From contig CM041465.1 of assembly GCA_023213395.1 (NCBI GenBank), positions 105,035,741-105,099,740 on the forward strand: a DNA stretch of 64,000 nucleotides, in the 5' to 3' direction. This stretch comes from Cycas panzhihuaensis. Its lineage: Eukaryota > Cycadophyta. The position numbers were made by a program, and so were the translations under genes. Positions 12,022 through 23,595 of the stretch are shown in pieces. Position 1 is the first letter of the stretch; each line of letters starts with the position of its first letter. The notes under the pieces are model-generated. The model was not told the DNA's origin and did no database searches. It saw only the letters and a program-made list of their open reading frames with translations.

Positions 12022-13812
12022 CCTTCCAAGAAGGGGTTGTGAGAAAAGCTATATATATATATATATATATATATATGCAAGTATATGTCAAAATATTATA
12101 TCAAGTTAGAGAAATTACTGTTGCAAATAACTCCAATTTCCCCCAAGCAAACACACATATCAAGCAAGAAAGAGGGAAGGGAAGCCTCAGGATGGCCAAA
12201 CCCTCTGCTAAGGTTCTCCACACAACCTTTCAGCACAGTAAGGTAAGGACAAATGGCAACTTATGATAGCCAAGAAACATGAGGATATGTGTAGCAAAGT
12301 GTTGGGGAGGTATCAAGACAACGAAATTACTATGGACAGCAATCCGTCATACAAACCTTGACCAAAGACCTTTAAAGGGTGCCAAGCAATGTTGGGGGTA
12401 CTATGGGGGCCCAAAAGAGAGGCGTGCAGGCTTGGAATTAGCGTAGTAAGGGCTGCACACACTGATGGTCCAGCGCAGGCCTAAGCTCCACCTTCTCCTA
12501 GTTGACCCAAGGAAAGCATGGAGTAAGAGAAGAAAGGTAGGAAGGGGGTTGCCATTGGGGAGTAGGACTGAGTGGGATGGATCCTGCCTTACTCCCTTCA
12601 CCCAGCCTTTGTGAGCCTTCTCCCGTTGCTTTCTTGAGGAAAACCAGCAGAGAAATTGTGAAGAACTGGAGGTCCAGGGCTAAACTCAAAGGAAACAACG
12701 TTTACTACAGCCAAACAGGAAGAAAACAAGAGAATACACTTGGAAAAGAGTCTAATATGGAAATAATACACAGTAAACTCTAAAAATAGGACCTACAATA
12801 CCTGTTGGACTGAGCCTAGGGTAGGTTTGCCCCTGTAACCAGTGAAGAGGAATAGTTCCTACAGGGTTTGTAGGACGATTCCAGAAAGGCGGTCATAGGA
12901 GACACTTACTGGGGCATATTTGGAAGAGAACCACACAAAACTTACTTGTGAGTGCCTGGAGAGGAACTTCCTACCATGGAGAGGAGCTAATGCAGGCAGA
13001 TCCTAGACTAGAGCAGTAGGAAATGCAGGTCTGCAGGCATACCTGTGAAAGGACATAAGAGGAGAGCAGGAACTGCAACAGTAGAAGATGATGTTAGAGA
13101 GCCAAGAGATCTAAGAACGATAAAATGATGATGATTTTAAGATTTATACCTATCTCAACCCTAAACAAGTGAATAAGGCACGAATAGGGCTGAGTTGGGT
13201 GCGAGGCCACATGGCAATTCCATGGAAAAAGCAAGAATTACCATGACATTTGTTTAAAAACAAGTTACAACAGCCACTGGCAGAACTTTGCAAAGACCGC
13301 TAAGTTTACAGTGGTGCAGGATCAGAAAGCCAAAATGGCAATAATCTAGGTTCTGGGAGCCTAAAAAGTTGATGTGGCAGCCGTGAGGGCCGGCCCTCCC
13401 GCCCGTGGCTAGGGACAGTCTAGAAGGTATGTGAACAAGGCCAAAAGTAGTATCAGAGGTTAGAGGTCCCGGAAACATCATGATAAAGATGTGAGGTCAG
13501 GGTATGAATGGATCATACAAATCAAGTGAGGCTTAAGGCGATGTGGAGGTAGCACAGCGGGTCATAGAGTACCATGGGGATGCTTGCCTTGTGGAAAGAT
13601 AGATCCCACTAGTCGTCATAGGCTTACAATACGACAAGCAGCATGATCAAGCAACATATGCAAAGTGATCATACAAATGAAGCAAACGGTCATGTAATGA
13701 GGCAATACTTCTGTCAACCTTTCTAAAGAAATAGTAAAAGTGAAAAGGAAGAAGCATACCTATGCTTACCTGAGTCGACATATCCATATCCATTCCTAGT
13801 AGCCGAGAAACA
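12022..13812 (-). repeat. Remainder of element B 3' LTR
   Basis: It continues the fragment at 9351-9497 and ends AGCCGAGAAACA at 13812, next to the polypurine tract. Its first part (to about 12250) matches 23365-23595. The rest is the part of the LTR that is missing on B's 5' side because element C interrupts it. A GCGGTA-type motif is at about 13290-13318. No gene is seen. Confidence 0.75.
12050..12076. repeat. (TA)n microsatellite
   Basis: A pure TA run inside B's LTR. The homologous position in B's other LTR carries a longer run (23383-23417), as expected for a slippage-prone repeat. Confidence 0.9.
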
Positions 13813-13822
13813 CTACCCCCTT
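13813..13822 (-). other. Element B polypurine tract (PPT)
   Basis: On minus this reads AAGGGGGTAG immediately before the LTR start TGTTTCTCGG. The same sequence flanks the LTRs at 26323 and 38302, so it is the plus-strand primer site for these elements. Confidence 0.75.
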
Positions 13823-14255
13823 GGCAGCAGAGCCTCACTACTCGAAAGCATGGTGCAATGGTGAATGCTGGCAACAAAATTGCCAGTAGTACAGGTGTAC
13901 ATATATATATAAATCATGATCATGACAAGAGTCAAGCATACCGGTAAGTGTCATGGTAGAACATGTGGATACGATGACAGGGGTGGAGACAACATAGGGG
14001 TTGCCTACGTGCCACCCGAGAATTGACTGGGAGCTAAGGAAGATGAGGGGGATGCCCCCATTGCAAAAGTGTAAAGAGAAATGCATGATGATGTCAGGTG
14101 AATGAGTAAACCTGGTAGTCACCATAATTTAACCTCATTAGTGGCTAGCTTTGAGAGGTACAAACAGATCACAAAGTGATCTATGTGACGGCCTGAGACT
14201 TGGGTGATAGAGCAACCGAGCAAGTCTCAGAGGCGGTCAACAAGGAGAGGAAGGC
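13823..14255 (-). other. Spacer between PPT and aRNH, element B
   Basis: This stretch is conserved in C (26333-26750), D (38312-38690) and E (56660-57020). No recognisable domain is visible on either strand. Confidence 0.5.
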
Positions 14256-14259
14256 GGCA

Positions 14260-14649
14260 CTCAAGGATGAGGTGAATGAGGTTATCCGCCTCAGTATTGA
14301 GGGTGCGAGGGATGTGTTAGATGTCGATAGACTAGAAATTAGCTAGCAAGGATTTGGCAGTCGAAGCAAAGGCTCTTAAGTGAGGGTATCACACCTGGTA
14401 AACCTGGGTGAGATGCGACACCGCCACCTAGGAGTCGTAAAGAAGAACGATAGATCCATAATAGAAATGGAGTGCATTAATGAGGTCTTCGATAACGACT
14501 GTGTATTCAGCTTCGTTATTGGTGGCCTCAGGGAGGAAGATTCCAGAAGGTAGAAAATCATGTCCGGAAGGGCTGCAGAGAATCCATGCAGCGGCAAAAG
14601 GTCAAGTATTACCGCGACTTCCACCGTCGGTAAAGATGAAGAGAGTCAT
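14260..14649 (-). pseudogene. Element B archaeal-type RNase H (aRNH), decayed
   Basis: This second RNase H lies downstream of the pol genes. On minus it starts at ATG 14649 and shows FTDGGSRGN (first catalytic Asp), ATNNEAEY (catalytic Glu), an altered LLYDS block and, near 14283-14310, HIPRTLNTEAD with the last Asp. In-frame stops occur after SRGNT and in the DI*HIPR segment. Dual RNase H (gypsy RH plus aRNH) is a known property of plant Tat elements. Here the domain is separated from integrase by the oppositely oriented PMD gene. Confidence 0.75.
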
Positions 14650-15181
14650 AGACGAGAAAAGAAAAATGTCTCGGTAGAGAAAATGTACAATAATGTAGGA
14701 GTCAAAGCAAAAAGGCTCATATGGCATTTGGCTGTGAAGGGTAGGAGGACCTAGCAATGAGGCTACCCAAGAACAAGAGCAGGCTACCCGACCACTAGTT
14801 AAGAGCGGGCGGCAAAAGGCATCCTAGGATACCAAAGGTTGCTGAAGAAAGCAAAGAATGACTCTAAACGGAGGGAGCATTCCCTTCGGAGACAACAGGG
14901 GTAGGAATGGGCTACAAAAATGAGTCCAGGATCGTGAAATGACCCAAACAAGTATAAACTTGGGCATGCATGGGAGTGGCACGCAAAATGAGACAGAAAG
15001 GGTCCTACGAAAATATATCGGTGAGGCGCCATAAATGCATCCGAGGGAATGAGCAAAAATAAAGGCTGTTGAAGTGCAATAAGAAATAGGGCCAGAAGGC
15101 AAAGATGATCAAGGATGAGAAATGATCTCAACGACCGGCACAAAAGTAGGAACGGAGAAAGTGTTTGTCAGGACCCCCGCC
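14650..15181. other. Spacer between aRNH and the PMD promoter, element B
   Basis: This non-coding stretch is shared with C, D and E. It lies between two genes that start away from each other (aRNH on minus, PMD on plus), so it could hold upstream elements for the PMD promoter. No gene is seen. Confidence 0.5.
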
Positions 15182-15189
15182 TATATAAG
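15182..15189 (+). promoter_or_regulatory. TATA box of the PMD gene, element B
   Basis: TATATAAG in the setting CCCCCGCCTATATAAGG, repeated at 27686, 39610 and 57958 in the other copies. It lies about 650 bp upstream of the PMD exon, on the same strand. Confidence 0.65.
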
Positions 15190-15606
15190 GAAAATCAATG
15201 AAAATGGGATTCATTTTCACGGGCTCTCGAACGAATTCGGAGCCTTTCCCTTACGCAACGAAGCGCCACCTGACTTCGGAGGCACGCGAAGAAAGATTCG
15301 ACTGTTGGATCGAGGCCACGAGACAGCCGTTGGGACTGCAGAGATGAGATGGTGAGCACTCAACCAGACTCGGTGAGTGGATCCTCGAAGCCTCAACCCA
15401 TTTCGTGGTTTAATTATTAATAGATTTTATAGTTTTTGTATGTAGTTTTTGGCCCCATATGGGTGAAACAAGATCTCCAGGAGTCCAAATTGGACCGAAG
15501 GAGAGGCGAGACTGGGGCATTAGTACCCGGGTCCCGGTGGCCGTGGCCCATGAGGATAAAACTTTCGCTTTTAGGTGAAACCCCTTTGGGGTGACATCAC
15601 CGCAAT

Positions 15607-15630
15607 AAAGATCGCGATGCCGCGATCTTT
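15607..15630. other. Perfect 10-bp stem hairpin in PMD intron 1, element B
   Basis: AAAGATCGCG and CGCGATCTTT face each other across a 4-base ATGC loop. It is the best-preserved example of the GCGGTA/GATCGCG motif family found in the LTRs and before each PMD exon. Confidence 0.8.
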
Positions 15631-15833
15631 ACCGTGGGGCCCCAATCGCCATGAGACCCTGGCCAAACTCCGCAGTACTGTGAAGTTTAGCACAGTGCAA
15701 AGGCATACTAGCTGAAAAAAGAAGATGGGGCCCTAAGGGTCCCCAAATCTTAATCGAGCGAGGTCGAAAGATAGTCCAGAGGACGAGGGGTAAGGATACA
15801 TCAGAGTTTAACTTGTTTCATGGCATTTTGTAG

Positions 15834-17755
15834 GTCCTGATCACGGTGGATAACCACAAAAACATAGGTATGGCTATGGTCAGTTTCCTAGAGATGATGT
15901 CGAGGGAGGACAGACAGATACTACTAAGGTGTGACTTGCTGAAGGTCATGAGGACACCCAAGTACACATCAAATCACAGACTATTGGTAGACATAGTATC
16001 TCATTGGGACAGGCGGAGACATGTCTTCTATCTACCCTAAGTGGGAGACATATCGCTGACACCAGGAGATGTTAAGAGGATACTGGGGGTACCGACGATA
16101 GGGAGGCCGGTGACATTAGGAGCATTGCCGAGCAATGAGGCAGCACACAGGGAGGCTGTGACTTATTTCATAGGCTCATATAGGTGGGAGATGCGAGGGA
16201 TTCATCTCTAGAGTATGGTGATGTCAGGGGTTCCTCAGGCGAGGAAACTGATTACATTGTGCATTCTGTTTCAGATTTCCTAGAAGTAGAACTATAGGGA
16301 TATCCTAGGTGGTTGGATGGATGCAGTGCGCTAGTGCGAGGCAGGAGAGAGGATGGACTAGGCTACCCTCATAGCAACAAACCTTGTCGCACAACTGGAT
16401 GCCATTCAAGCAGTGGGAAAGGGTGGATTATCATATAGTACAGTACTACAGTGCTGGTTTTTTGACCACTTTAGAGCAGTGGCACTGACAGGGGGACCAC
16501 ACCCTATTTCATAGTAGGCCTCGATGGTACACAGGTGGTAGACTAGGTTGAGAGGGACTAAGGACTAAGCTCATGTCTGTCGCTTGGTGGAGGCCACATC
16601 GCTAGACCTCCTCACCATGACAGATTATATAGCAGATCCATACAGAGCGGTGAGGTGGGATAGGGATGATGAGGTAGGTAGGGCAGGAGTGCCCCTAGGA
16701 GATGACAAGGGTGGCGATGGAGGTGATAGGACCGACGCATCACGAGCTACTGGAGAGGCAGGTCCATCAAGGATTGTACGGGGGGAGGCAGGACTATCTG
16801 GGGCTATAGGCAGAGAGGTAGGCCTGTCAGGAGCTGCAGAAGAGAGTAGGGATCCAGTGACATAGGCCCGTAGGTTGCGGATCATCAGGAGATCTAGAGG
16901 GGTAGTTGCACCAGCCGAAGGGAGGAGGGACGCCCTAGTTGCTGAGGTAGTGGCCAAGGAGGTACCAGAGGAGGAGGAGGTACCTACAGTTGGTGGAGTG
17001 CCCGAGGCAGAGACAGTCATCTAAGTTGAGGAGCCGGTAGTCACACCAGGTGAGACATAGCCTTCTCCTATCATCGTTTGATTGCTAGACATATATAGTT
17101 AGGTTTTGGTTTGATATATATATGGACATGTACTGATACATGATGTCAGATTGAAGGTGTAGAAGACATCCAGAGACTGGTGGAGGCAGTAGTTCAAGAG
17201 ATATTCCCTCAGGCCTACGCAGAGGGACAGCCTCCCATCCAAGCAGGCAATGAGCCCAGATCGATAAGCGGCCACATAGCAGCATTCGCCCCATTGATAA
17301 AGGTGAGAGACATATGGGTAGCAGAGTCCCAGGAGCACAAGGCATAGGCGAGACGACAGTAGGCAGAGCTGGATACCATCCGAGCTGAGAGGGATGCCCT
17401 ATAGAATCAGGTACAGGTACTGAAGGCTCAAGGAGGAGCCAGAGGGGATATGGATGGCCGCATCTGGCTAGCAATTATGGAGGAGCATCTCAGAGGGATG
17501 GAGGAGATGCTCTGCAGCATGGAGATGGACCGAGATCGTATCCAGGCCCGATACGATCGACTAGTGTATGAGGTGGCATCGAGGTCAGTGTAGAGCAGGA
17601 TATATACCCACATGGTGGCGATGACCTCGAGGAGGCCACATGATGAGGAGAGTAGAGAAGGAGGCTCTCGGAGACTGAGAAGGAGTCTTAGAGGGATGTG
17701 GTCCCCAGGAGAGTGATCACATTAACCAGGAGATGATGCCCCAGGGATGGGGCAG
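15834..17755 (+). pseudogene. PMD passenger gene, element B copy (decayed)
   Basis: It encodes a plant mobile domain protein; its function in the element is unknown. The main exon (15834-17049) follows a TTTTGTAG acceptor and starts with a VDNHKNIGMAMVSFLEMMS block, then HWDRRRHVFYLP and a GDI...ILGVPTIGRPVTLGAL block typical of PMD (aminotransferase-like, plant mobile) proteins. A donor, CCAG/GTGAGA, closes the exon at 17049. The next exon (about 17162-17755) is charged and coiled-coil-like, as in C and E. Several in-frame stops are present, for example after FYLP near 16037 and WATL to *ATL near 16358. It lies antisense to the retroelement genes. Confidence 0.75.
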
Positions 17756-18480
17756 TAGTAGAGTAGTATATAGGAGTTTTATTTTAGCTAGGGGAAAGCA
17801 CAGACCTCTAAGGAGTCACCATATATAGTCACATGATTGTACCCTCCCTGTAAGGACATCAGCTTCCCACGAATGATGTACCATACCACTTGTCTGATAT
17901 GATACACGATTATTTTGATGTATATAGGCGGGGTGATTGATATCCCAATTAATATATGATGATGCATATATAGTATGTGATGGATGATATGTATGTTTCT
18001 GTTTACATGTTTATATATGTGTATGAGGAGATGAACAGATACACAAGGATATGTATGATTGCACTTTAAGCTGATTATTGTTATGAGTTATGTGTTATAA
18101 TATTTGTTTAAGTTATACACATTTCCTTTCATGCGGGACCATATTCCTAACAAGAGCACACATGATCACCATGAGTGGAGGAGATAAATACATGTGAGGC
18201 TAGGAAATAGGGTAATACATATGTCCACATGGGAGCATAGCGAGATATGCAAAGGAAATGCCAAATAGGACAGGAGTGACGGCACTCCAAAATGTCATCC
18301 TAATTAGGGAATGCCTAAATAGGATGATAGGGTCTCAAGAGGAATGGGAACAAGGGATCCGCAGGAGGAACCAAAGAGGAACGAGAGAGGCACCCTAAGC
18401 TGCCATTTGGCCTATGGTCAGGAGGAATGGTGATAACTTAGGATGATAGTTTAGGCTCATTTCAGAGCATAAAGAGAGAA
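17756..18480 (+). other. 3' flank of PMD gene, element B
   Basis: Non-coding. It contains a TATATAGGCGGGGTGATTGATATCCC segment corresponding to the ACGGGGTAATTGGAACCCC segment after the other PMD copies, and one copy of the unit ending TTTAGGCTCATTTCAGAGC that is triplicated in element E. Confidence 0.6.
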
Positions 18481-18895
18481 AGAAGTATGGCTAGGCCACA
18501 CAGAGGTAGGGGTAGTCACCCATAGAATCAGAGATAGGTGACGAAGGGTAGGCCCTGTGTGGCTATGCCTATAGGTAAACTGACTATGGTCGGAACCAGA
18601 TGAGTGCGACAGACCTGACACACGGCGGATCACGTGGAAAGGTTGTGTCTGAGTAGGAGTGGCTTTAGTCTTGGGTAAGGGTCTAGCGTGTGAAGAAGAA
18701 ATGCCTCTACGAGTGGCTCATCGACATGGATGCCTATGTGAAACTGCTCAAGGAGGGTGAAGAGATGAAAGAAGTGGCTGGTTCTTAACTAGTAGCTTGG
18801 GAGCCAATGTAGAGTGAAGAGGAGCAAGAATATCTGATCGAGATATCCCCCTAGGTGCTCATGAAACTAGGGTGACATACTAAGGAGGGGGTTCA
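18481..18895 (+). other. Unidentified stretch replacing pol in element B
   Basis: No similar sequence occurs elsewhere in the window. On plus, one frame reads KKKCLYEWLIDMDAYVKLLK from 18693 to a stop near 18787, then continues with TAG stops through SEEEQEYLIEISP. The spacing suggests a decayed coding segment. I do not recognise the family. It sits exactly where RT, RNase H and integrase are missing. Confidence 0.4.
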
Positions 18896-18900
18896 TAACC

Positions 18901-19492
18901 CTAAGTATCTAACTCAGAATCACCCGTGACGGCCAAGTAACCGTAATTACTTACACCAATAGGGGCAAACCTGACTAGGTTTGGCTTATGACATGGCATA
19001 GGGTCTGATTGATGAAGGTCGATCTCCTGAAACAAAGGTCCCACAGAAGGGGTGGCCTGCTTAGGATCACCATCTTTATCATCGAAGACATCTTGGTAGG
19101 TTGGATGAGAGGCGTGAGATGGCATAAGCTCATGGGCAATAACTTTAACTCATCCTTCATGGTTGCCCCTAATACATGGAGCAGATTGCTCCTATTTGGG
19201 CAAGCCATGGTCAGCCCAATAAGAGGTTGTACTCCACATCAATATTGAGTACAACAACTTTGATAGAAACGGTCTTCCCTCCTAAGGTAAGGGAAAGGGA
19301 GACTGTCCGTAAGGGGGGCTTCTTAGTTCCATCATACCCTTGGCATTTCCAAGGGACATACTCAAGAGCTACTATGCTTAGCTCATTGGGCATGTGCACA
19401 GGCATAGCATTAACTGAGGAGCTATTGTCTACAATGGTCCTCTTTATGATAAAATCATGAGTGTCAACGGAAATGACAAATAGGTAATACAA
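18901..19492 (-). pseudogene. Element B protease and linker (truncated)
   Basis: The protease motif at 19211-19492 reads IVDNSSSVNAMP, with the catalytic Asp kept but Gly changed to Ser, followed by VLNIDVEYNLLLG as the C-terminal strand of a retropepsin fold. The linker (18901-19125) has FAPIGVSNYGYLAVTG as in A and D. The element's coding sequence then ends, and RT and everything beyond are missing. Confidence 0.7.
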
Positions 19493-19559
19493 AAGCTTCT
19501 CCTGTTCACTAGGAGATGGGAGATCATGAGGATCTAATGAGATGATAGGTGGTCCATGG

Positions 19560-22210
19560 GAGATGGCATATACCTCATGGATGGAAGCATCTTGTTGGCC
19601 AAGAGCTTTGAGAAGAAGAGCGCATTACTCAGGGCAGCTTCTCAACACATCCATCAAGGACATCCCCGTAGCGATGGTATAGAGCTCGTCAATGATAGAG
19701 AAGGGCTTCCCCTTCATAGTAGGTTGGGGAAGCGCCCTTCGAAAATCATAACGACCAGGGCATACAGGAATAGTCTTGGGAAGTTCAAGGGCTTCTAGAA
19801 GAGAAGTTTCCAGAAGAGGATCAAGGTGAGATGTGGATGAAGAGGCACCAGTTGCCTCTTTAACAACTTAAGACCAGGTTAAGGCATACAGAGGGGTAGT
19901 CTCAAGCATTTGGTTGTTTCCCTTATTCCAGGACTGCAAAGGTGAAGGGGTACAATGATCAGGGGAATGTGAGGAAGAAGATGAATCCCGCATGCCCTTC
20001 CCTTTACCATGCAAAGGACGGGAATTCAGAGATCTTCCCCAGTTCTAGTTGTTCTTTGCTTGAGTATTATGATCATGGTCCCCATGCTTGGGGAATGGAT
20101 CCTTGTAGACTGGTTGGTCTAGGTTGGGCTTTGAGGCCCATTTAGGAGATGAGTCACATTATGGGGCATCCCTAGGATGTTGAGCCTTACAACATGAGTT
20201 GTCATGGAAACACTCCCCATGAACGGAACACCACTTCTTCTCAAGCGAGGAGTCTGGCTTTCTTCCTTGAGAGGACTAGGTATTACCGCCCTTAAGAGGA
20301 GTAGCTTGAGTAGCTTGTTGCATTTATTTATTGGAAGTGGGTGATGAAGGAGCTTGCAGTTTAAGTTCTTTCATTATATGTTCAAATGAACGTATGGCAA
20401 AAGTGAGTGGGTCTAGGGTCTTCTCAGTCAGATGAGAAGAAGACCTAATGGATTATTGTGGTTTGGTTTCTTTGGTTTGGGGTGGTGCCTCACGTCATTG
20501 TGAGGGCTTAAGGGGCTTCTTAAGTCTAGCCAGGATCTCAATAGCTTCAAGTGCTAAGCACTTTGCAATGGCAGAATCACATGTGGTTACCCCCATCTTA
20601 AGGACTTCCACATGGACTTCAGGGCAAAGTTCGTTAACGAAGAGGCCCCTCTTCAATTCCTCAGGCAATGTAGCCTTAGTGGAATGGAGGAGGTCATCAA
20701 ATTGCCGCATAAAGTCACGATTCATCTCATCATATTCTTATTTAAGCAAAAGAAGGGATTTCATTCCACTTTCGAATGGATGAGCCACATCAAAATAGTT
20801 GATGAACTCATCCATAAGTTGCTAGAACGAGAAAATGGAATGGGTAGGTAGGCGATAAAACCAATTAAGGGCATCGCCTTATAAGGATCATAGGAATAAT
20901 TTCATTAGTATGTGATCATAGGCTCAGTAGTTTATACACGCCATAGAAAAGCTATGAACGTGCTCTGTTGGATCATGTGATGAAGTTCCATCGAACTTAG
21001 GAACTTTAGGGGGATGAGGCGGTAAGTTGGTTCTTAGCACCTCAATGGATAATGACGTCAATCTATAATCCATAGAGGGACATGCCCTTGCCTGGATCAT
21101 AGTATCGACAAATGATGTGGAAGGTAATGGGCAAGGAATGGATGGGGGTGGTAGGCCTATCCCTCCTTGAGGAAATGTCCCCTATTGGAAAGGGGCTTGA
21201 GGGTAAGTGTCTTAAAAGGAAGTTGGGTTTCCCTACAAAGGCATAGCATAAGGAACTACACAGGATGGTAGAAAGGAGGGGTGAGGAACCGGGTTCTGTC
21301 CATATGGGCCGCTTGTGGGTGGCACAACCCCAGATGGATGTAACAGGTCCACCCCGTAAGCCAGAATATGGTTCCCTTTACCATGCCCCCAAGGTTGAGA
21401 AGTATAGCCTAGGGGGACATAAAGAGAAGGGCCATTAGGTTAGTTTTGAGTATATGTGGGAGTGGATCCCACATGACTAGTGGTAGGGGTATTAGTAGGA
21501 CCTCTAGGCCTACTAGGAAATGCATATGCCATCTTGGGAGGTGGTATGTTGGCTTGACTAGGGAAAGGTATGCTAACCCCAAGTTAGGAGAAAGACATAC
21601 CATAAGAGGGCCCCAAAGAGCTGGGACCATGATGAGGAGTAGGAGGTGCAATAGACGTCCCTAAGATAGACGTAGAGATCGAGCAGGACAAATGTGTAGG
21701 CACAAAAAGGTTGCTTGTTGTGGGAGGTATAGATGCGGATAAAGACGGTGGGACAGGTGCAGATGAGGAGGGTGCTCCACCACGCAAGACATCTTCAAAC
21801 CATCTAGGACGTGATTGAAGACGAGCAATATGAAAGCACTCGCTAAGGCCTTCAACCACGTTGGTAGGAGGGGTATCCACTTGATCGTAGGAGGTAGATG
21901 AGACCTCAAATGAAGTAGACCCCTTAGGGCACTCCTCATAAGAATCACCAACTAGGTGGTAAATCTCAAGAGAAGATGGGCCCTCTACTCCATGAGTAGA
22001 GGGATGGGTATCAAGTGGGTGATATTGATCACCCGGATAGTAAATAGGATCATCACCCTCTTGGGTGGACCCTGGAAAGGATGTGGGGAACTCATGAGCT
22101 CCCGAGGCAAAGGCATGATAAGCCCAATCTAAAGGGTATCCTTCCATTGTCAAATCGGGATCTGATGATGAAAGAAGATGATATACAGGGTCTTCTAATA
22201 ATGGAGGCAA
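19560..22210 (-). pseudogene. Element B gag (decayed)
   Basis: The N-terminal half is the longest gag frame in the window (21584-22210, 208 codons open). It begins at LLEDPVYHLLSSSD and TMEGYPLDWAYHA, then an acidic section and a Ser/Pro-rich section. The capsid section (about 20495-21000) contains MNRDFMRQFDDLLHSTKATL and HVEVLKMGVTTCDS. A knuckle near 20180-20245 reads CSVHGECFHDNSCC. Frames change between the halves, so no full Gag can be made. Confidence 0.75.
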
Positions 22211-22386
22211 ACCATGTAGGCGATGTGAGAAGTGTCACATACAAAACTTGCCAACACATCAGAGGAAGAAAAAGGAATGTAAAGTATGTGTTGGGGGTTG
22301 CCCAACAAAAGAAATAAGTGGAGAAGACCACAAAAAGGTAGTAGTACCAACAAGAAGGGATAGGAACTAGCTCTCTTACTGGTAGG

Positions 22387-22404
22387 GCCCCAGTATGGTC
22401 GCCA
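22387..22404 (-). other. Element B primer binding site
   Basis: On minus: TGGCGACCATACTGGGGC, one base from the LTR. It is the best-preserved of the three PBS copies and resembles the TGGCGAC-type PBS common in Tat-like elements. Confidence 0.7.
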
Positions 22405-22405
22405 G

Positions 22406-23381
22406 TGGATGCACATCTATGGGATAGTCACTATGCTCAATAAGAATGATAGTAGTCAATAGTTGAAGTTGAAGGCATAGGCAAAACCCTATAAGCAAAG
22501 GGAACACCATGCAGGGCACCCTGTGTGCCAGAGCATAAGTTTGGGACCCGCGAATGGTACCCAACTACCTTAAGGTAGCCCTCAATCCGGAAGAGAGAGT
22601 GCATATAGGGGGTAGCTTAGATGGTCTCGAGAGGAAGGTCCTCCCACCCTTGGATGGCCAGAAGGGAAGAAGAGGAATCCTCAAGGAATTTCCCTATGAT
22701 GAAGGAAAATGAATGTAGAAGAGGCAGGCGAGGGCCTACGATGTAAGCAGGTCTCCCTTGGTTATTTGGCCTAGGAAAATAGAACCAAGAGAGAGAGTGG
22801 AAAAGGGGCTAAGCTACATTCTCCTTTTAGCAACTCAAAGGCAAAAGAGAAAAGAGGAACAAGTATTATGTGTGCAAGCAAACAAAGCTAAATGAAATGC
22901 ATCTAAGGGTATGCATGGATGGATAGGAAGAGGAAGAGGAATGGGGTTCCTACTATGTCCTTTTCCTACATGGGACAAGCATACGACGTATAAATATAAG
23001 TAAGCAATATCATTAACCTTTTGCTTTCATGTGATCTATTAAACTAGAGCATAGATTTTAAATAAAAGCAAGAAAGAAAAATGGAGGGGTGAAGAGAGAG
23101 ATATGGTGCATACCCAGGAGGTGTAGCAATCGACGGGAGACCTCACCTACGCACAACGCACGTCCTCTTGACAACTGATGAATGTGTGATCAAGATCAAT
23201 GCGAAGGACGAGGGCTTCCTTATCTTCTCCTTATGAAAAGAAAGCGGAACAAAAGGAAGCAACTAAAGTAAGGGGGAAAAAAAGAAGGTAAAGCTTACCC
23301 AGATCTGGACGCCTTTTCCCTTCGCGAAAATGCCACACTAACCTGCACATACAAGAGCTTATCTCTGAGCTGCGAGAAAAG

Positions 23382-23420
<39 letters not shown>

Positions 23421-23595
23421 AGTATATGCAATATATATATCAAAATACTATATCAAGTTAGAGAAATTACTGTTGTAAATAACTCCAATTTCCCCTAAGC
23501 AAACATACATATCAAGCAAGAAAGAGGGAAGGGAAGCCTCAGGATGGTCAAACCCTCCACTAAGATTCTCCACACAGCCTTTCAGCATAGCAAGG
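22406..23595 (-). repeat. Element B 5' LTR, first 1190 bp, interrupted by element C
   Basis: It starts TGGATGCACATC next to the PBS. From 23219 it matches the B 3' LTR pieces (9351-9497, 12027-12250). It stops at CAAGG (23591-23595), where the LTR of element C begins. Adding the part seen only on the 3' side (12250-13812) gives a full length near 2.75 kb. Confidence 0.7.
23383..23417. repeat. (TA)n microsatellite
   Basis: A TA run at the same LTR position as the one at 12050-12076, but longer. Confidence 0.9.

Larger units (their letters stand above)
13813..22405 (-). mobile_element. Element B internal region (RT to integrase deleted)
   Basis: Read on minus from 22405: PBS, gag, protease and linker, then a break near 18895 where RT, RNase H and integrase should follow, then an unidentified stretch, the antisense PMD gene, aRNH and the polypurine tract. 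Loss of most of pol makes this copy non-autonomous as well as decayed. Confidence 0.75.

Noticed and set aside
6762-13812. One 7-kb LTR shared between A and B in tandem
   Set aside because: Internal LTR ends, a CCTTC target duplication and mid-LTR homology show nesting of separate LTRs.
21584-22210. 208-codon open frame as a possible independent Pro-rich host gene
   Set aside because: It aligns with gag N-termini in A and D and sits next to a PBS, so it is element B gag.
23231-23443. Open frame with a Tyr-Ile repeat, possible membrane peptide
   Set aside because: It is the translation of the (TA)n run inside an LTR.
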